NCBI GenBank assembly: GCA_036555665.1
Contig: DATBKW010000302.1
Location: forward strand, 1 to 23,262
Origin: JAOPZW01 sp036555665
GTDB lineage: Bacteria; Actinomycetota; Thermoleophilia; Solirubrobacterales; Solirubrobacteraceae
Direction: 5' to 3'
Length of the DNA stretch: 23,262 nt
The stretch's first letter is position 1. Every line of letters starts with the position of its first letter. A model generated the notes under the pieces. That model saw only the letters and a list, made by a program, of their open reading frames with translations, ran no database searches and had not been told where the DNA came from. Shown here piece by piece: positions 1 to 6,760 of this stretch. Made by a program: the position numbers and the translations under genes.

Positions 1-840
1 GATGCGGAAGGTGTCGTTCAGCCGGTGCGAGAGGACGGCCTCGTTCGTCGACTCGAGCGCCTCGACGACCTCCTTGTAGTTCTCGAGCATGTCCCAGATG
101 CGCTCGGAGGCGTCGTTGATGTCGTCGAAGTAGATCTCGAGGTCGTCGGGGATGTAGCGCTTGGTCGCCTCGAGGTCCTTCAGCGCCGCGCGCTGCGGGC
201 GGACGACGCGGCGGAAGTTGATGATCTCCTGCTTGACGTTGGAGATGTCGCGCACGATCTCGGCCGAGCGCTCGCCCTCGAAGATGTCGTCCTCGAGGCG
301 CTCGAGCTTGTTGCCCATCTTGCGCAGCATCGGGAACGAGGCGTCGACGCAGTCGTCGACGATCTTGTAGAGCAGGTAGCCGGGGCCCTTGGAGAAGAGC
401 TGGTCGCGCAGCTCCTCGCGCGTGCGGCAGCGCTCGAAGAGGTATTCGAGTGGCTGGATCGGCTCGTTGGGCAGCGTGACGACGTAGTCGGGGCCGACGA
501 AGACGTCGAGCTCGGCGGCGTTCAGACGGCCGACGACCTTGTCGTAGGCCGGGAAGTGCAGGACGACGAACAGGTAGTCGTCGTACTCGTCGACCTTCGG
601 GCGCTGATTGCGGCTGAAGACGTCCTCGTAGTCGAGGGCGTGGAAGCCGAAGTGCTCCTCGAGCCAGGCACGATCGACCGGCCGCGGCCGCTCGATGTTG
701 ATCCAGCGCAGGGTCTGGCCCTCCGCCGTGGAGTGCTCGATGACCTCGACGTTGGGGCGTTCAGCCTCTGACGAACGGGTGACGACCGCGCCGCGTGACC
801 GCGCCGTGCGCCGGAGGCGTGGCTTGGGCAGGTTGGGCAT
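1..840 (-). CDS. corA: CorA-family magnesium/cobalt transporter, N-terminal part (3' end outside window)
   Basis: The minus-strand frame is open for 280 codons from ATG at 840 to the window edge. The visible protein is the soluble cytoplasmic part of a CorA channel: a basic N-terminus, an alpha/beta region (residues about 30-125, including LRWINIERP and YLFVVLHFPAYD), then a long charged helical region (about 150-280) with LYKIVDDCVDASFPMLRKM, the usual order in CorA before the stalk helix. The two membrane helices and the GMN signature would lie beyond the left edge and cannot be checked. CorA proteins are pentameric inner-membrane channels for Mg2+ (also Co2+/Ni2+). The ATG has no clear Shine-Dalgarno sequence; upstream ATGs at 868 and 880 are out of frame. 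The gene is divergent from the riboswitch-controlled metM. A ZntB-like relative cannot be excluded from this half. Confidence 0.88.
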   Translation of the reverse strand, partial: MPNLPKPRLRRTARSRGAVVTRSSEAERPNVEVIEHSTAEGQTLRWINIERPRPVDRAWLEEHFGFHALDYEDVFSRNQRPKVDEYDDYLFVVLHFPAYDKVVGRLNAAELDVFVGPDYVVTLPNEPIQPLEYLFERCRTREELRDQLFSKGPGYLLYKIVDDCVDASFPMLRKMGNKLERLEDDIFEGERSAEIVRDISNVKQEIINFRRVVRPQRAALKDLEATKRYIPDDLEIYFDDINDASERIWDMLENYKEVVEALESTNEAVLSHRLNDTFRI

Positions 841-914
841 ACGGACTTCGCGGCTCGTCGGTGGTCATCGTCGTCGGCATCGGAATTCGCTCTGCATCTC
901 AGTCTACCTGCGAC

Positions 915-942
915 TTGCGGCGTCACGCCAAGTTGGTATGGT
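915..942 (+). promoter_or_regulatory. Predicted housekeeping promoter of metM-metO
   Basis: TTGCGG at 915-920 and TATGGT at 937-942 are separated by 16 bp and resemble -35 and -10 boxes. A start near 949 would put the SAM aptamer about 12 nt into the transcript, the expected position. This is read by eye. Confidence 0.5.
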
Positions 943-961
943 CCCTCAGCACATAGCTGGA

Positions 962-1047
962 CACATCCAGAGGGGTGGAGGGACTGGCCCTATGAAGCCC
1001 CGGCAACCTCCCGCGTGCGGGAACGGTGCCAATTCCTGACAGATGTG
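962..1047 (+). ncRNA. SAM-I (S-box) riboswitch aptamer
   Basis: The segment carries the conserved S-box core: AGAGGGGTGGAGGGACTGG, then CCCTATGAAGCCCCGGCAACC, a GC hairpin near 1010-1022, and GGTGCCAATTCCTGAC. Helix P1 is closed by CACATC (962-967) with GATGTG (1042-1047). SAM-I aptamers bind S-adenosylmethionine and normally turn off methionine or SAM synthesis genes when SAM is plentiful. It precedes a threonine-synthase-like gene, which suggests that gene works in methionine synthesis. Confidence 0.96.
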
Positions 1048-1074
1048 GCCGAGGCTTTCCAGAACCTCCGCCAC
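1045..1074 (+). promoter_or_regulatory. Predicted antiterminator hairpin of the SAM riboswitch
   Basis: GTGGCCGAGG (1045-1054) can pair with CCTCCGCCAC (1065-1074) in 9 of 10 positions over a 10-nt loop. The left arm uses the last three bases of the P1 3' strand (1045-1047) and the right arm uses the 5' arm of the terminator. Antiterminator formation is therefore incompatible with both SAM-bound P1 and the terminator. Confidence 0.7.
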
Positions 1075-1098
1075 GAACGAATCCGGCGGAGGTTTTTT
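1063..1098 (+). terminator. Intrinsic terminator of the SAM riboswitch, overlapping the metM ribosome binding site
   Basis: AACCTCCGCC (1063-1072) pairs perfectly with GGCGGAGGTT (1085-1094) over a 12-nt loop, and a run of six T follows (1093-1098). The distal arm holds GGAGG (1088-1092), the only Shine-Dalgarno-like sequence before the metM ATG at 1104. The same hairpin could therefore stop transcription and hide the ribosome binding site. Confidence 0.9.
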
Positions 1099-1103
1099 GA
1101 TCC

Positions 1104-2345
1104 ATGGGAGCCACCAAGCTGACCTGTAAGGAGTGCGGTGCGGACTACGCCCTCGAGGCGCGTTATGTCTGCGACCGCTGCTTCGGTCCGCTCGAGTGCA
1201 GCTACGAGCACGACATCGGTGACATCGGGCACGCGCGGCGCCGCATCCAGGGCGGGCCGCAGAACATCTGGCGCTACCACGACTTCCTGCCGCTGCAGGG
1301 GCCGCAGCCGCGCACCCGCACCGGCCTGCCGGCGGGCTGCACGCCGCTCATCCGCGCCGATCGGCTTGCGGAGCGCCTGGGCATCCGCGAAGTCTGGGTC
1401 AAGAACGACGCCGCCAACCCGACGCACTCCTTCAAGGACCGCGTGGTGTCGGTGGCCTCCACACGCGCGCGCGAGCTCGGCTTCGACACGCTGGCCTGCG
1501 CCTCGACCGGCAACCTGGCCAACTCGGTCGCCGCTCACGGTGCGGCGCTGGGCATGGAGACCTACGTCTTCATCCCGGCCGACCTCGAGGAGCAGAAGAT
1601 CCTGGCCACCGGCGTGTACGGCACGCGCGTGGTCAAGGTCAAGGGCAACTACGACGACGTCAACCGGCTGTGCACCGAGCTCAGCGGCGAGCGCGACTGG
1701 GCCTTCGTCAACGTCAACGTGCGCCCTTACTACTCCGAGGGCTCCAAGACGCTGGCCTACGAGATCGCCGAGCAGCTGGGGTGGGAGACGCCCGACCGCG
1801 TCGTGGCGCCGATCGCCTCCGGCTCGCTGTACACCAAGATCGCCAAGGGCTTCGAGGAGTGGCGCGAGCTGGGCCTCGTGCGCGGCGAGGCGCCGATCAT
1901 GAACGGCGCGCAGGCCGAGGGCTGCTCGCCGGTGGCCAGCGCCTACGCCGCCGGCGCCGACTTCTGCAAGCCCGTGCGCCCGGACACGATCGCCAAGTCG
2001 CTGGCCATCGGCAACCCCGCCGACGGGCCCTACGCGCTGGACCTCGCCCGCCGCAGCGGCGGGGCCATCGACGCGGTCACCGACGACGAGATCCGCGCCG
2101 GCATCCGCCTGCTGGCCGAGACGACGGGGATCTTCACCGAGACGGCCGGCGGCGTGACGACGGCCGTGCTGGCCAAGCTGGCCGAGCGCGGCGACATCGA
2201 CGCCGACGAGCGCGTGGTGATCGTCATCACCGGCGAGGGCCTGAAGACGCTCGACGCCGTGCGCGGGACCTTCGAGGCGTTCGAGATCGCGCCCTCCTAC
2301 GACCAGTTCGTCGACGAGGTCGAGGGCGTCGAGGTGCGCGCCTGA
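1104..2345 (+). CDS. metM: Threonine-synthase-like PLP enzyme, probably MetM (homocysteine synthase using O-phosphohomoserine)
   Basis: This 413-aa protein is a fold-type II PLP enzyme of the threonine synthase family. It has an N-terminal zinc-ribbon-like segment (C8, C11, C23, C26), the PLP lysine K111 in NPTHSFKDR, an ASTGNLANS substrate loop near residue 135, and a glycine-rich VITGEGLK near the C-terminus. By sequence alone the name would be threonine synthase (thrC). Two features of context argue for MetM, described in Streptomyces as turning O-phosphohomoserine into homocysteine with a thiocarboxylated carrier protein: a SAM-I riboswitch controls it, and its stop codon overlaps the start of a Gly-Gly-ending sulfur carrier (TGATG at 2343-2347). 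No thrB or hom lies nearby. Family membership is seen; the MetM role is inferred. The GGAGG ribosome site is 11 nt from ATG. Confidence 0.85.
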   Translation: MGATKLTCKECGADYALEARYVCDRCFGPLECSYEHDIGDIGHARRRIQGGPQNIWRYHDFLPLQGPQPRTRTGLPAGCTPLIRADRLAERLGIREVWVKNDAANPTHSFKDRVVSVASTRARELGFDTLACASTGNLANSVAAHGAALGMETYVFIPADLEEQKILATGVYGTRVVKVKGNYDDVNRLCTELSGERDWAFVNVNVRPYYSEGSKTLAYEIAEQLGWETPDRVVAPIASGSLYTKIAKGFEEWRELGLVRGEAPIMNGAQAEGCSPVASAYAAGADFCKPVRPDTIAKSLAIGNPADGPYALDLARRSGGAIDAVTDDEIRAGIRLLAETTGIFTETAGGVTTAVLAKLAERGDIDADERVVIVITGEGLKTLDAVRGTFEAFEIAPSYDQFVDEVEGVEVRA

Positions 2346-2617
2346 TGCCGACGGTCAAGCTGCCCACCCAGCTGCGCGAGGCGGCCGGCGGCGCCGGATC
2401 GGTCAGCGTCGACGGCGCCACCGTCGGCGAGGTGCTCGCTTCGCTCTTCGATCGCCACGGCGAGCTCCGCGACCGCCTGTCCGATGCCGACGGCGGCGTG
2501 CGCCGCTTCGTCAACGTCTACGTCGACGGCGAGGACATCCGCTTCGGCGACGGGCTGCAGACGCCCGTCGCCGATGGGCAAGAGGTGCAGATACTCCCGG
2601 CAGTGGCGGGCGGGTAA
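2345..2617 (+). CDS. metO: Ubiquitin-like sulfur carrier protein (MetO/CysO type, MoaD/ThiS superfamily)
   Basis: The 90-aa protein has the beta-grasp layout of MoaD/ThiS carriers and ends in LPAVAGG. The terminal Gly-Gly is the site that is adenylated and converted to a thiocarboxylate in this family. The C-terminal half (FVNVYVDGEDIRF..GLQT.VADGQEVQILPAVAGG) closely resembles mycobacterial CysO as remembered, but the usual CysO partners (cysM and the JAMM protease gene mec) are not adjacent. Instead it overlaps the threonine-synthase-like gene by one base (TGATG), implying translational coupling and a shared SAM-controlled mRNA. This is the arrangement reported for Streptomyces MetM/MetO, where MetO donates sulfur for homocysteine. 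The activating E1-like enzyme is not in the window. CysO or a molybdopterin carrier are less likely alternatives. Confidence 0.88.
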   Translation: MPTVKLPTQLREAAGGAGSVSVDGATVGEVLASLFDRHGELRDRLSDADGGVRRFVNVYVDGEDIRFGDGLQTPVADGQEVQILPAVAGG

Positions 2618-2658
2618 CGCCTGGCGGGCGCCATTCGTTACCCGCTTCGCGGGTAACG
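2610..2658 (+). repeat. Decamer GCGGGTAACG in three copies (direct, inverted, direct)
   Basis: GCGGGTAACG occurs at 2610-2619, where it contains the metO stop TAA, and at 2649-2658. Its exact reverse complement CGTTACCCGC lies at 2636-2645. The inverted copy can pair with the left copy (16-nt loop) or the right copy (3-nt loop), not both. The right copy overlaps the putative -10 box of the next gene. No T-run follows, so it is not a standard terminator; an operator or RNA switch is possible. Confidence 0.8.
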
Positions 2659-2659
2659 T
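2654..2659 (+). promoter_or_regulatory. Candidate -10 box (TAACGT) for the SMP-30-like gene
   Basis: TAACGT fits TANNNT and ends 7 nt before the ATG at 2667, so transcription would start at or next to the start codon (leaderless mRNA). There is no Shine-Dalgarno sequence before this ATG. It sits in the right arm of the repeated decamer. Confidence 0.35.
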
Positions 2660-2666
2660 CCGCGCC

Positions 2667-3554
2667 ATGCAGACGCTTCTGGATGGCGGCAGCTTCTTCG
2701 AGGGCCCGCGCTGGCACGAGGGACGCTGGTGGGTCTCGGACTTCTATCGCCACGTCGTGCTGGCGATCGACTCCGACGGCAGCAGCGAGGAGGTGCTCGG
2801 CGTCGATGGCCAGCCGTCGGGGATGGGGTGGATGCCCGACGGCTCGCTGCTCGTCGTCTCGATGCGCGACCACCGCGTGCTGCGCTGGACGCAGCAGGAC
2901 GGCGCGACCGTGCACGCCGACGTCAGCGAGCACTGCGGCGGGCACCTCAACGACATGGTCGTCGACAGCACCGGCCGCGCGTACGCCGGGGAGTTCGGCT
3001 TCGACCTCATGGCGGGCGGCGACCCCGCCACCGCGAACCTGATCCGTGTCGACCCCGACGGCAGCGCCTCGGTGGCGGCCGACGAGATGCTGTTCCCCAA
3101 CGGCTCGGTCATCACGCCGGACGGAAGGACGCTGATCGTGGGCGAGACGGCGGGCGCGCGCTACACGGCGTTCACCATCGAGCGCGACGGCTCGCTGAGC
3201 GACCGCCACATCTGGGCGCAGCTCGCGCCGACGCCGCCGATCACCACGCTGGAGGAGACGCTCGGCCGGCTGAAGGTCGGGCCCGACGGCTGCGGGCTCG
3301 ACGCCGAAGGCCACATCTGGGCGGCCGACGAGGTCGGTGCGCGCTGCATCCGCGTGGCGCCCGGCGGCGAGATCGTCGACGAGATCGCCGCGCCCGAGGG
3401 GCTCGATTTCTTCGCCTGCATGCTTGGCGGCGACGACGGTCGCACGCTGCTCATGTGCGCGGCACCGGACTTCCTCGAGCACACCCGCACGGGGGCGAGC
3501 GACGCGGTCCTGCTCACCACGACGGTCGACGTGCCGCACGCCGGGCTGCCGTGA
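2667..3554 (+). CDS. SMP-30/gluconolactonase-like (LRE family) beta-propeller protein
   Basis: The 295-aa protein has the six-bladed propeller pattern of SMP-30/gluconolactonase/LRE proteins. Likely metal ligands are E12 in FFEGPRW, N95 in GGHLNDMVVD with following acidic residues, and the aspartate in GCGLDAEGHIWAADE near residue 212. FPNGSVITPDGRTLIVGET is a typical blade. Members are divalent-metal-dependent hydrolases of sugar lactones or related esters; the substrate cannot be told here. No signal peptide is visible, so it is probably cytoplasmic. The ATG at 2667 is chosen because FEGPRW must lie close to the N-terminus. It follows metO after 49 bp holding the repeated decamer and is coupled to the next gene through a GTGA overlap. 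Confidence 0.88.
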   Translation: MQTLLDGGSFFEGPRWHEGRWWVSDFYRHVVLAIDSDGSSEEVLGVDGQPSGMGWMPDGSLLVVSMRDHRVLRWTQQDGATVHADVSEHCGGHLNDMVVDSTGRAYAGEFGFDLMAGGDPATANLIRVDPDGSASVAADEMLFPNGSVITPDGRTLIVGETAGARYTAFTIERDGSLSDRHIWAQLAPTPPITTLEETLGRLKVGPDGCGLDAEGHIWAADEVGARCIRVAPGGEIVDEIAAPEGLDFFACMLGGDDGRTLLMCAAPDFLEHTRTGASDAVLLTTTVDVPHAGLP

Positions 3555-4186
3555 CGGCGCTGCCGCCGCCGCTTCCGCCCCCGCCGCCCACCACGATCCT
3601 CAAGGTACGGCCCGGGCACCTCGTGCGGATGCACGCGCAGCCCGGCGGCAAGCTGCTCTTCCGGGTGCTACCGCGCACGGTCTACGGGCGCCGGCTGATC
3701 CTGTCGGTCACCCGGCGCCGCGGGGCGTGGGCGGCCGTGCCGACCTTCCTGGTCCCCAACGGCCGACGCGCCTGGGTGCGGGTCGATCGGCGCACGTTCG
3801 TGGTGCGGCGCACGCGCTGGCGGCTGGAGGCCGACCTCAGCGCGCGAACGCTGACCGTCCTGCACAGCGGCGAGCGCGTGCGCACGCTGCGCGTGGCCAT
3901 CGGCGCGCGCGCCACCCCGACGCCGACGGGAACCTACGCGGTCACCGAAAAGCTCCGCGGGGCCCCGTTCGGCGGCTCCTACGGCTGCTGCATCCTCGCG
4001 CTCTCCGGCCACCAACCCCGCGTGCGCACCGGGCCCATCGACGGCCGCCTGGCCATACACGGCACCGACCGCCCCGACCTCGTCGGCGCGCGTGCCTCAC
4101 AGGGCTGCCTGCGCGGTCACGACCGCGACGTGCGCTGGCTCATGCGCACGGTCCCGGTCGGCACACAGCTCACGATCCGCCGCTGA
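3551..4186 (+). CDS. L,D-transpeptidase (YkuD domain)
   Basis: The 211-aa protein has a C-terminal YkuD domain with the catalytic pattern HGTDRP (H170) followed by RASQGCLR (C186). The nucleophilic cysteine, SxGC motif and nearby arginine are all present. Such enzymes form 3-3 peptidoglycan cross-links or attach proteins to the wall. The GTG start at 3551 overlaps the previous stop (GTGA). The N-terminus is a proline run (PPPLPPPPP) followed by a beta-rich region (about 15-105) that may be a wall-binding or spacer domain. No signal peptide or membrane segment is visible from this start, which is odd for an enzyme whose substrate is outside the cell. An internal ATG at 3631 gives no signal sequence either. 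Confidence 0.85.
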   Translation: MTALPPPLPPPPPTTILKVRPGHLVRMHAQPGGKLLFRVLPRTVYGRRLILSVTRRRGAWAAVPTFLVPNGRRAWVRVDRRTFVVRRTRWRLEADLSARTLTVLHSGERVRTLRVAIGARATPTPTGTYAVTEKLRGAPFGGSYGCCILALSGHQPRVRTGPIDGRLAIHGTDRPDLVGARASQGCLRGHDRDVRWLMRTVPVGTQLTIRR

Positions 4187-4200
4187 GTATCCTCGGCGCC

Positions 4201-6555
4201 CTGCCCAAGACCGACAAGCTCGAGACCTATCGCGCCAAGCGCTCGGCCGCCAAGACGCCGGAGCCGATGGGCGACGAGCACGCGGGCGGCGACGGCCGGC
4301 GCTTCGTCGTCCAGGAGCACCACGCCACGCGCCTGCACTGGGACCTGCGCCTCGAGCACGACGGCGTGGCGGTGTCGTGGGCGATTCCCAACGGCCTGCC
4401 CGAGGCGCCCAAGGACAACCGCCTCGCCGTCCACACCGAGGACCATCCCCTCGAGTATCTCGAGTTCGAGGGCGACATCCCCAAGGGCGAGTACGGCGCC
4501 GGCAGCATGCGCGTCTGGGACCGCGGCACCTACGAGGAGCTCAAGTGGGAGCCGCGCAAGGTCGAGGTGCGCTTCAACGGCGAACGCCTGCAGGGCCGCT
4601 ACGCGCTCTTCCCGATCGACAAGGGCGAGGATCCCAAGAACTGGATGATCCATCGCATGGATCCGCCCGCCGACCCGGCGGCCGCGGAGCCCATACCCGA
4701 CCGCATCGTGCCGATGATGGCGCGGCTCGGATCGCTGCCGCGCGACGACGACCAGTGGGGCTTCGAGATCAAGTGGGACGGCGTGCGCGCGATCTGCCAC
4801 TCCGAGCCCGGCCGCCTGCGCCTGCACTCGCGCAACCTGCTCGACATCACGCCGCGCTATCCCGAGCTCGGGCGCCTGAACCGCGCGCTGAGCCACCACC
4901 GCGCCGTGCTCGACGGCGAGGTCGTCGCCCTCGACTCCGAGGGCCGCCCGAGCTTCGGCGCGCTGCAGCGGCGCATGCACGTCGCCGCCGAGTCGGCCGT
5001 GCGCCGGCTGGCGCGCGAGACGCCCGTGACCTACGTGATCTTCGACCTGCTGTGGCTCGACGGCCGTTCGCTCATGGAGCTGCCGTACTCCGAGCGCCGC
5101 GCACGACTGGCCGAGCTCGGGCTGGGCGACGGCGAGCGCTGGCGCGTGCCCGACTACGTCGCGGGCCACGGGGCGCAGCTCCTGCAGGCGACCGCGGACC
5201 AGGGCCTGGAGGGCGTCCTCGCCAAGCGCCTGGACTCGACCTACGAGCCCGGGCGGCGCAGCCCGGCGTGGATCAAGATCAAGAACCTCAACCGCCAGGA
5301 GGTCGTCATCGGCGGGTGGGTGCCGGGCGACGGCCGCCGCCGCGACCGCATCGGCGCGCTGCTGGTCGGGGTGCGCGAGGGCGACGAGCTGCGCCACGTC
5401 GGCCGCGTCGGCACCGGCTTCACGGAGGCCGAGCTCGACCGCCTGCGCGGGCGGCTCGTGCCGCTGGAGCGCGAGGGCTCGCCGTTCGCGCCCGGCGGGC
5501 CGAAGATCCCGCGCGGCGCGGTGTTCGTCGACCCCGACCTGGTCGCCGAGGTCGAGTTCCGCGAGTGGACCGACGGCGGGCAGCTCCGTGCGCCGTCCTA
5601 CAAGGGCCTGCGCGAGGACAAGCCGGCGGACGCGGTCGTGCGCGAGGAAGCCGGCGAGCTCGTCATGCGCGAGGAGGCCAACGCGATCATCGCCGAGGTC
5701 GGCGGCCGCCAGGTCAAGCTCTCCAACCTCGACAAGGTCCTCTATCCCGAGGCCGGGTTCGCCAAGCGCGACGTCATCGACTACTACGCGCGCATCGCAC
5801 CGACCGTGCTGCCGCACCTCGAGGGCCGGGCGCTGACGCTCAAGCGCTATCCCAACGGGGTCGACGCCAGCTTCTTCTACGAGAAGAACGCTCCGTCGCA
5901 CCGGCCCGAGTGGGTGCCCACGGCGCGGGTCGGCGACATCGACTACGTCGTGGTCGACAGCGAGGCGACGCTCGTGTGGCTGGCCAACCTCGCCGACCTC
6001 GAGCTCCACACGGCGCTGGCGCTCGCGGCGGATCCCGGGCGCCCGACGCTCGTCGCCTTCGACCTCGACCCCGGCGCCCCCGCGACCGTCGTCGAGTGCT
6101 GCCGCGTGGCCGAGCTGCTGCACGGCATGTTCGAGGGGCTGGGCATGCAGAGTTTCGCCAAGACCTCGGGCTCCAAGGGGATGCAGGTCTACGTGCCGCT
6201 CAACTCCAAGGCGACGTTCGCCGAGACCAAGGCGTTCTCCAAGGCGGTCGCCGAGCTGCTGGCCCGCGAGGAGCCAAAGCTCGTGGTCGCGCGCCAGACG
6301 AAGTCCGCACGCGAGGGCAAGATTCTCGTCGACTGGGGGCAGAACGACATCAACAAGACGACCGTCAACGCCTATTCGCTGCGGGCGATGTCGCGCCCGA
6401 CGGTTTCCACACCGGTGACCTGGGAGGAGGTGCGCACGACGCGCCGCCCCGAGGACCTGGCCTTCGAGGCCGCCGACGTCCTGCGCCGCGTCGAGGAGCA
6501 GGGCGACCTGTTCGGTCCGGTGGTCTCGCTTGTGCAGTCGCTTCCGGGGGCGTAG
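4201..6555 (+). CDS. ligD: LigD: multifunctional DNA ligase D (phosphoesterase-ligase-polymerase)
   Basis: LigD repairs double-strand breaks by non-homologous end joining, usually with Ku. All three modules are present. A 3'-phosphoesterase lies at about 20-160 (HHATRLHWDLRLEHDG, with H40, H46, D48). An ATP-dependent ligase lies at about 175-490, with nucleotidyl lysine K191 in EIKWDGVRA and IKIKNLNRQEVV. A primase-like polymerase lies at about 500-784, with the metal pair D621/D623 in AFDLDPG, KTSGSKGMQVYVPL and INKTTVNAYSLR. The order matches the Pseudomonas form, not the mycobacterial polymerase-first form. The start is uncertain: the family-typical YRAKR..TPEP segment lies upstream of the first ATG (4267), and no ATG, GTG or TTG is in frame there, so CTG at 4201 was chosen. 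TATCCT (4188-4193) ends 7 nt before it. No Ku gene is in the window. Confidence 0.93.
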   Translation: MPKTDKLETYRAKRSAAKTPEPMGDEHAGGDGRRFVVQEHHATRLHWDLRLEHDGVAVSWAIPNGLPEAPKDNRLAVHTEDHPLEYLEFEGDIPKGEYGAGSMRVWDRGTYEELKWEPRKVEVRFNGERLQGRYALFPIDKGEDPKNWMIHRMDPPADPAAAEPIPDRIVPMMARLGSLPRDDDQWGFEIKWDGVRAICHSEPGRLRLHSRNLLDITPRYPELGRLNRALSHHRAVLDGEVVALDSEGRPSFGALQRRMHVAAESAVRRLARETPVTYVIFDLLWLDGRSLMELPYSERRARLAELGLGDGERWRVPDYVAGHGAQLLQATADQGLEGVLAKRLDSTYEPGRRSPAWIKIKNLNRQEVVIGGWVPGDGRRRDRIGALLVGVREGDELRHVGRVGTGFTEAELDRLRGRLVPLEREGSPFAPGGPKIPRGAVFVDPDLVAEVEFREWTDGGQLRAPSYKGLREDKPADAVVREEAGELVMREEANAIIAEVGGRQVKLSNLDKVLYPEAGFAKRDVIDYYARIAPTVLPHLEGRALTLKRYPNGVDASFFYEKNAPSHRPEWVPTARVGDIDYVVVDSEATLVWLANLADLELHTALALAADPGRPTLVAFDLDPGAPATVVECCRVAELLHGMFEGLGMQSFAKTSGSKGMQVYVPLNSKATFAETKAFSKAVAELLAREEPKLVVARQTKSAREGKILVDWGQNDINKTTVNAYSLRAMSRPTVSTPVTWEEVRTTRRPEDLAFEAADVLRRVEEQGDLFGPVVSLVQSLPGA

Positions 6556-6565
6556 CGTTTTTTTC

Positions 6566-6760
6566 ATGTGGCGGCGGATCGTCGACGCGCTGCGCACCAC
6601 GCCGGAGGAGCGTGAGCAGGCCGAGTGCGCCGAGCACTGCCTCGAAGTGCTGTGCGACGCCGAGCGCGCGCCCGCCGCGCGCCTGGGCGAGCACGAGGAG
6701 TGGGCCATCGAGGCCGAGCGGCGCCGCTGGGAGCACCAGGGCCCGGTGTCGCAGCCCTAG
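6566..6760 (+). CDS. Small acidic hypothetical protein (64 aa)
   Basis: The reading frame from ATG 6566 encodes 64 residues rich in Glu, Ala and Arg (MWRRIVDALRTTPEEREQ, then two CL/CD-containing turns and a charged helical C-terminus). Almost every third codon position is G or C, as in the neighbours, which supports a real gene. It begins 10 bp after ligD and may share its mRNA; no Shine-Dalgarno sequence is visible, only a T-run just before ATG. It has no signal peptide or membrane segment, and I do not recognise the family. Its TAG stop interlocks with the stop of convergent pcm in CTAG (6757-6760). Confidence 0.6.
   Translation: MWRRIVDALRTTPEEREQAECAEHCLEVLCDAERAPAARLGEHEEWAIEAERRRWEHQGPVSQP

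Noticed and set aside
25..771. 248-codon plus-strand frame at the left edge
   Set aside because: It is antisense to the CorA coding region and consists of Val/Leu/Asp/Glu/Ala runs produced by reading GAC/CTC/GTC codons backwards.
1005..1025. GC-rich hairpin as an independent terminator
   Set aside because: It is an internal helix of the SAM-I aptamer and has no T-run.
2345..2617. CysO of a cysO-cysM-mec cysteine operon
   Set aside because: Sequence similarity to CysO is high, but neither cysM nor mec is adjacent. The overlap with a SAM-controlled threonine-synthase-like gene points to methionine instead. It remains a secondary alternative.
4117..6708. 863-codon open frame antisense to ligD
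   Set aside because: The protein is low-complexity Arg/Ala/Val/Asp-rich without domains and is a GC-skew shadow of ligD, whose motifs are all intact.
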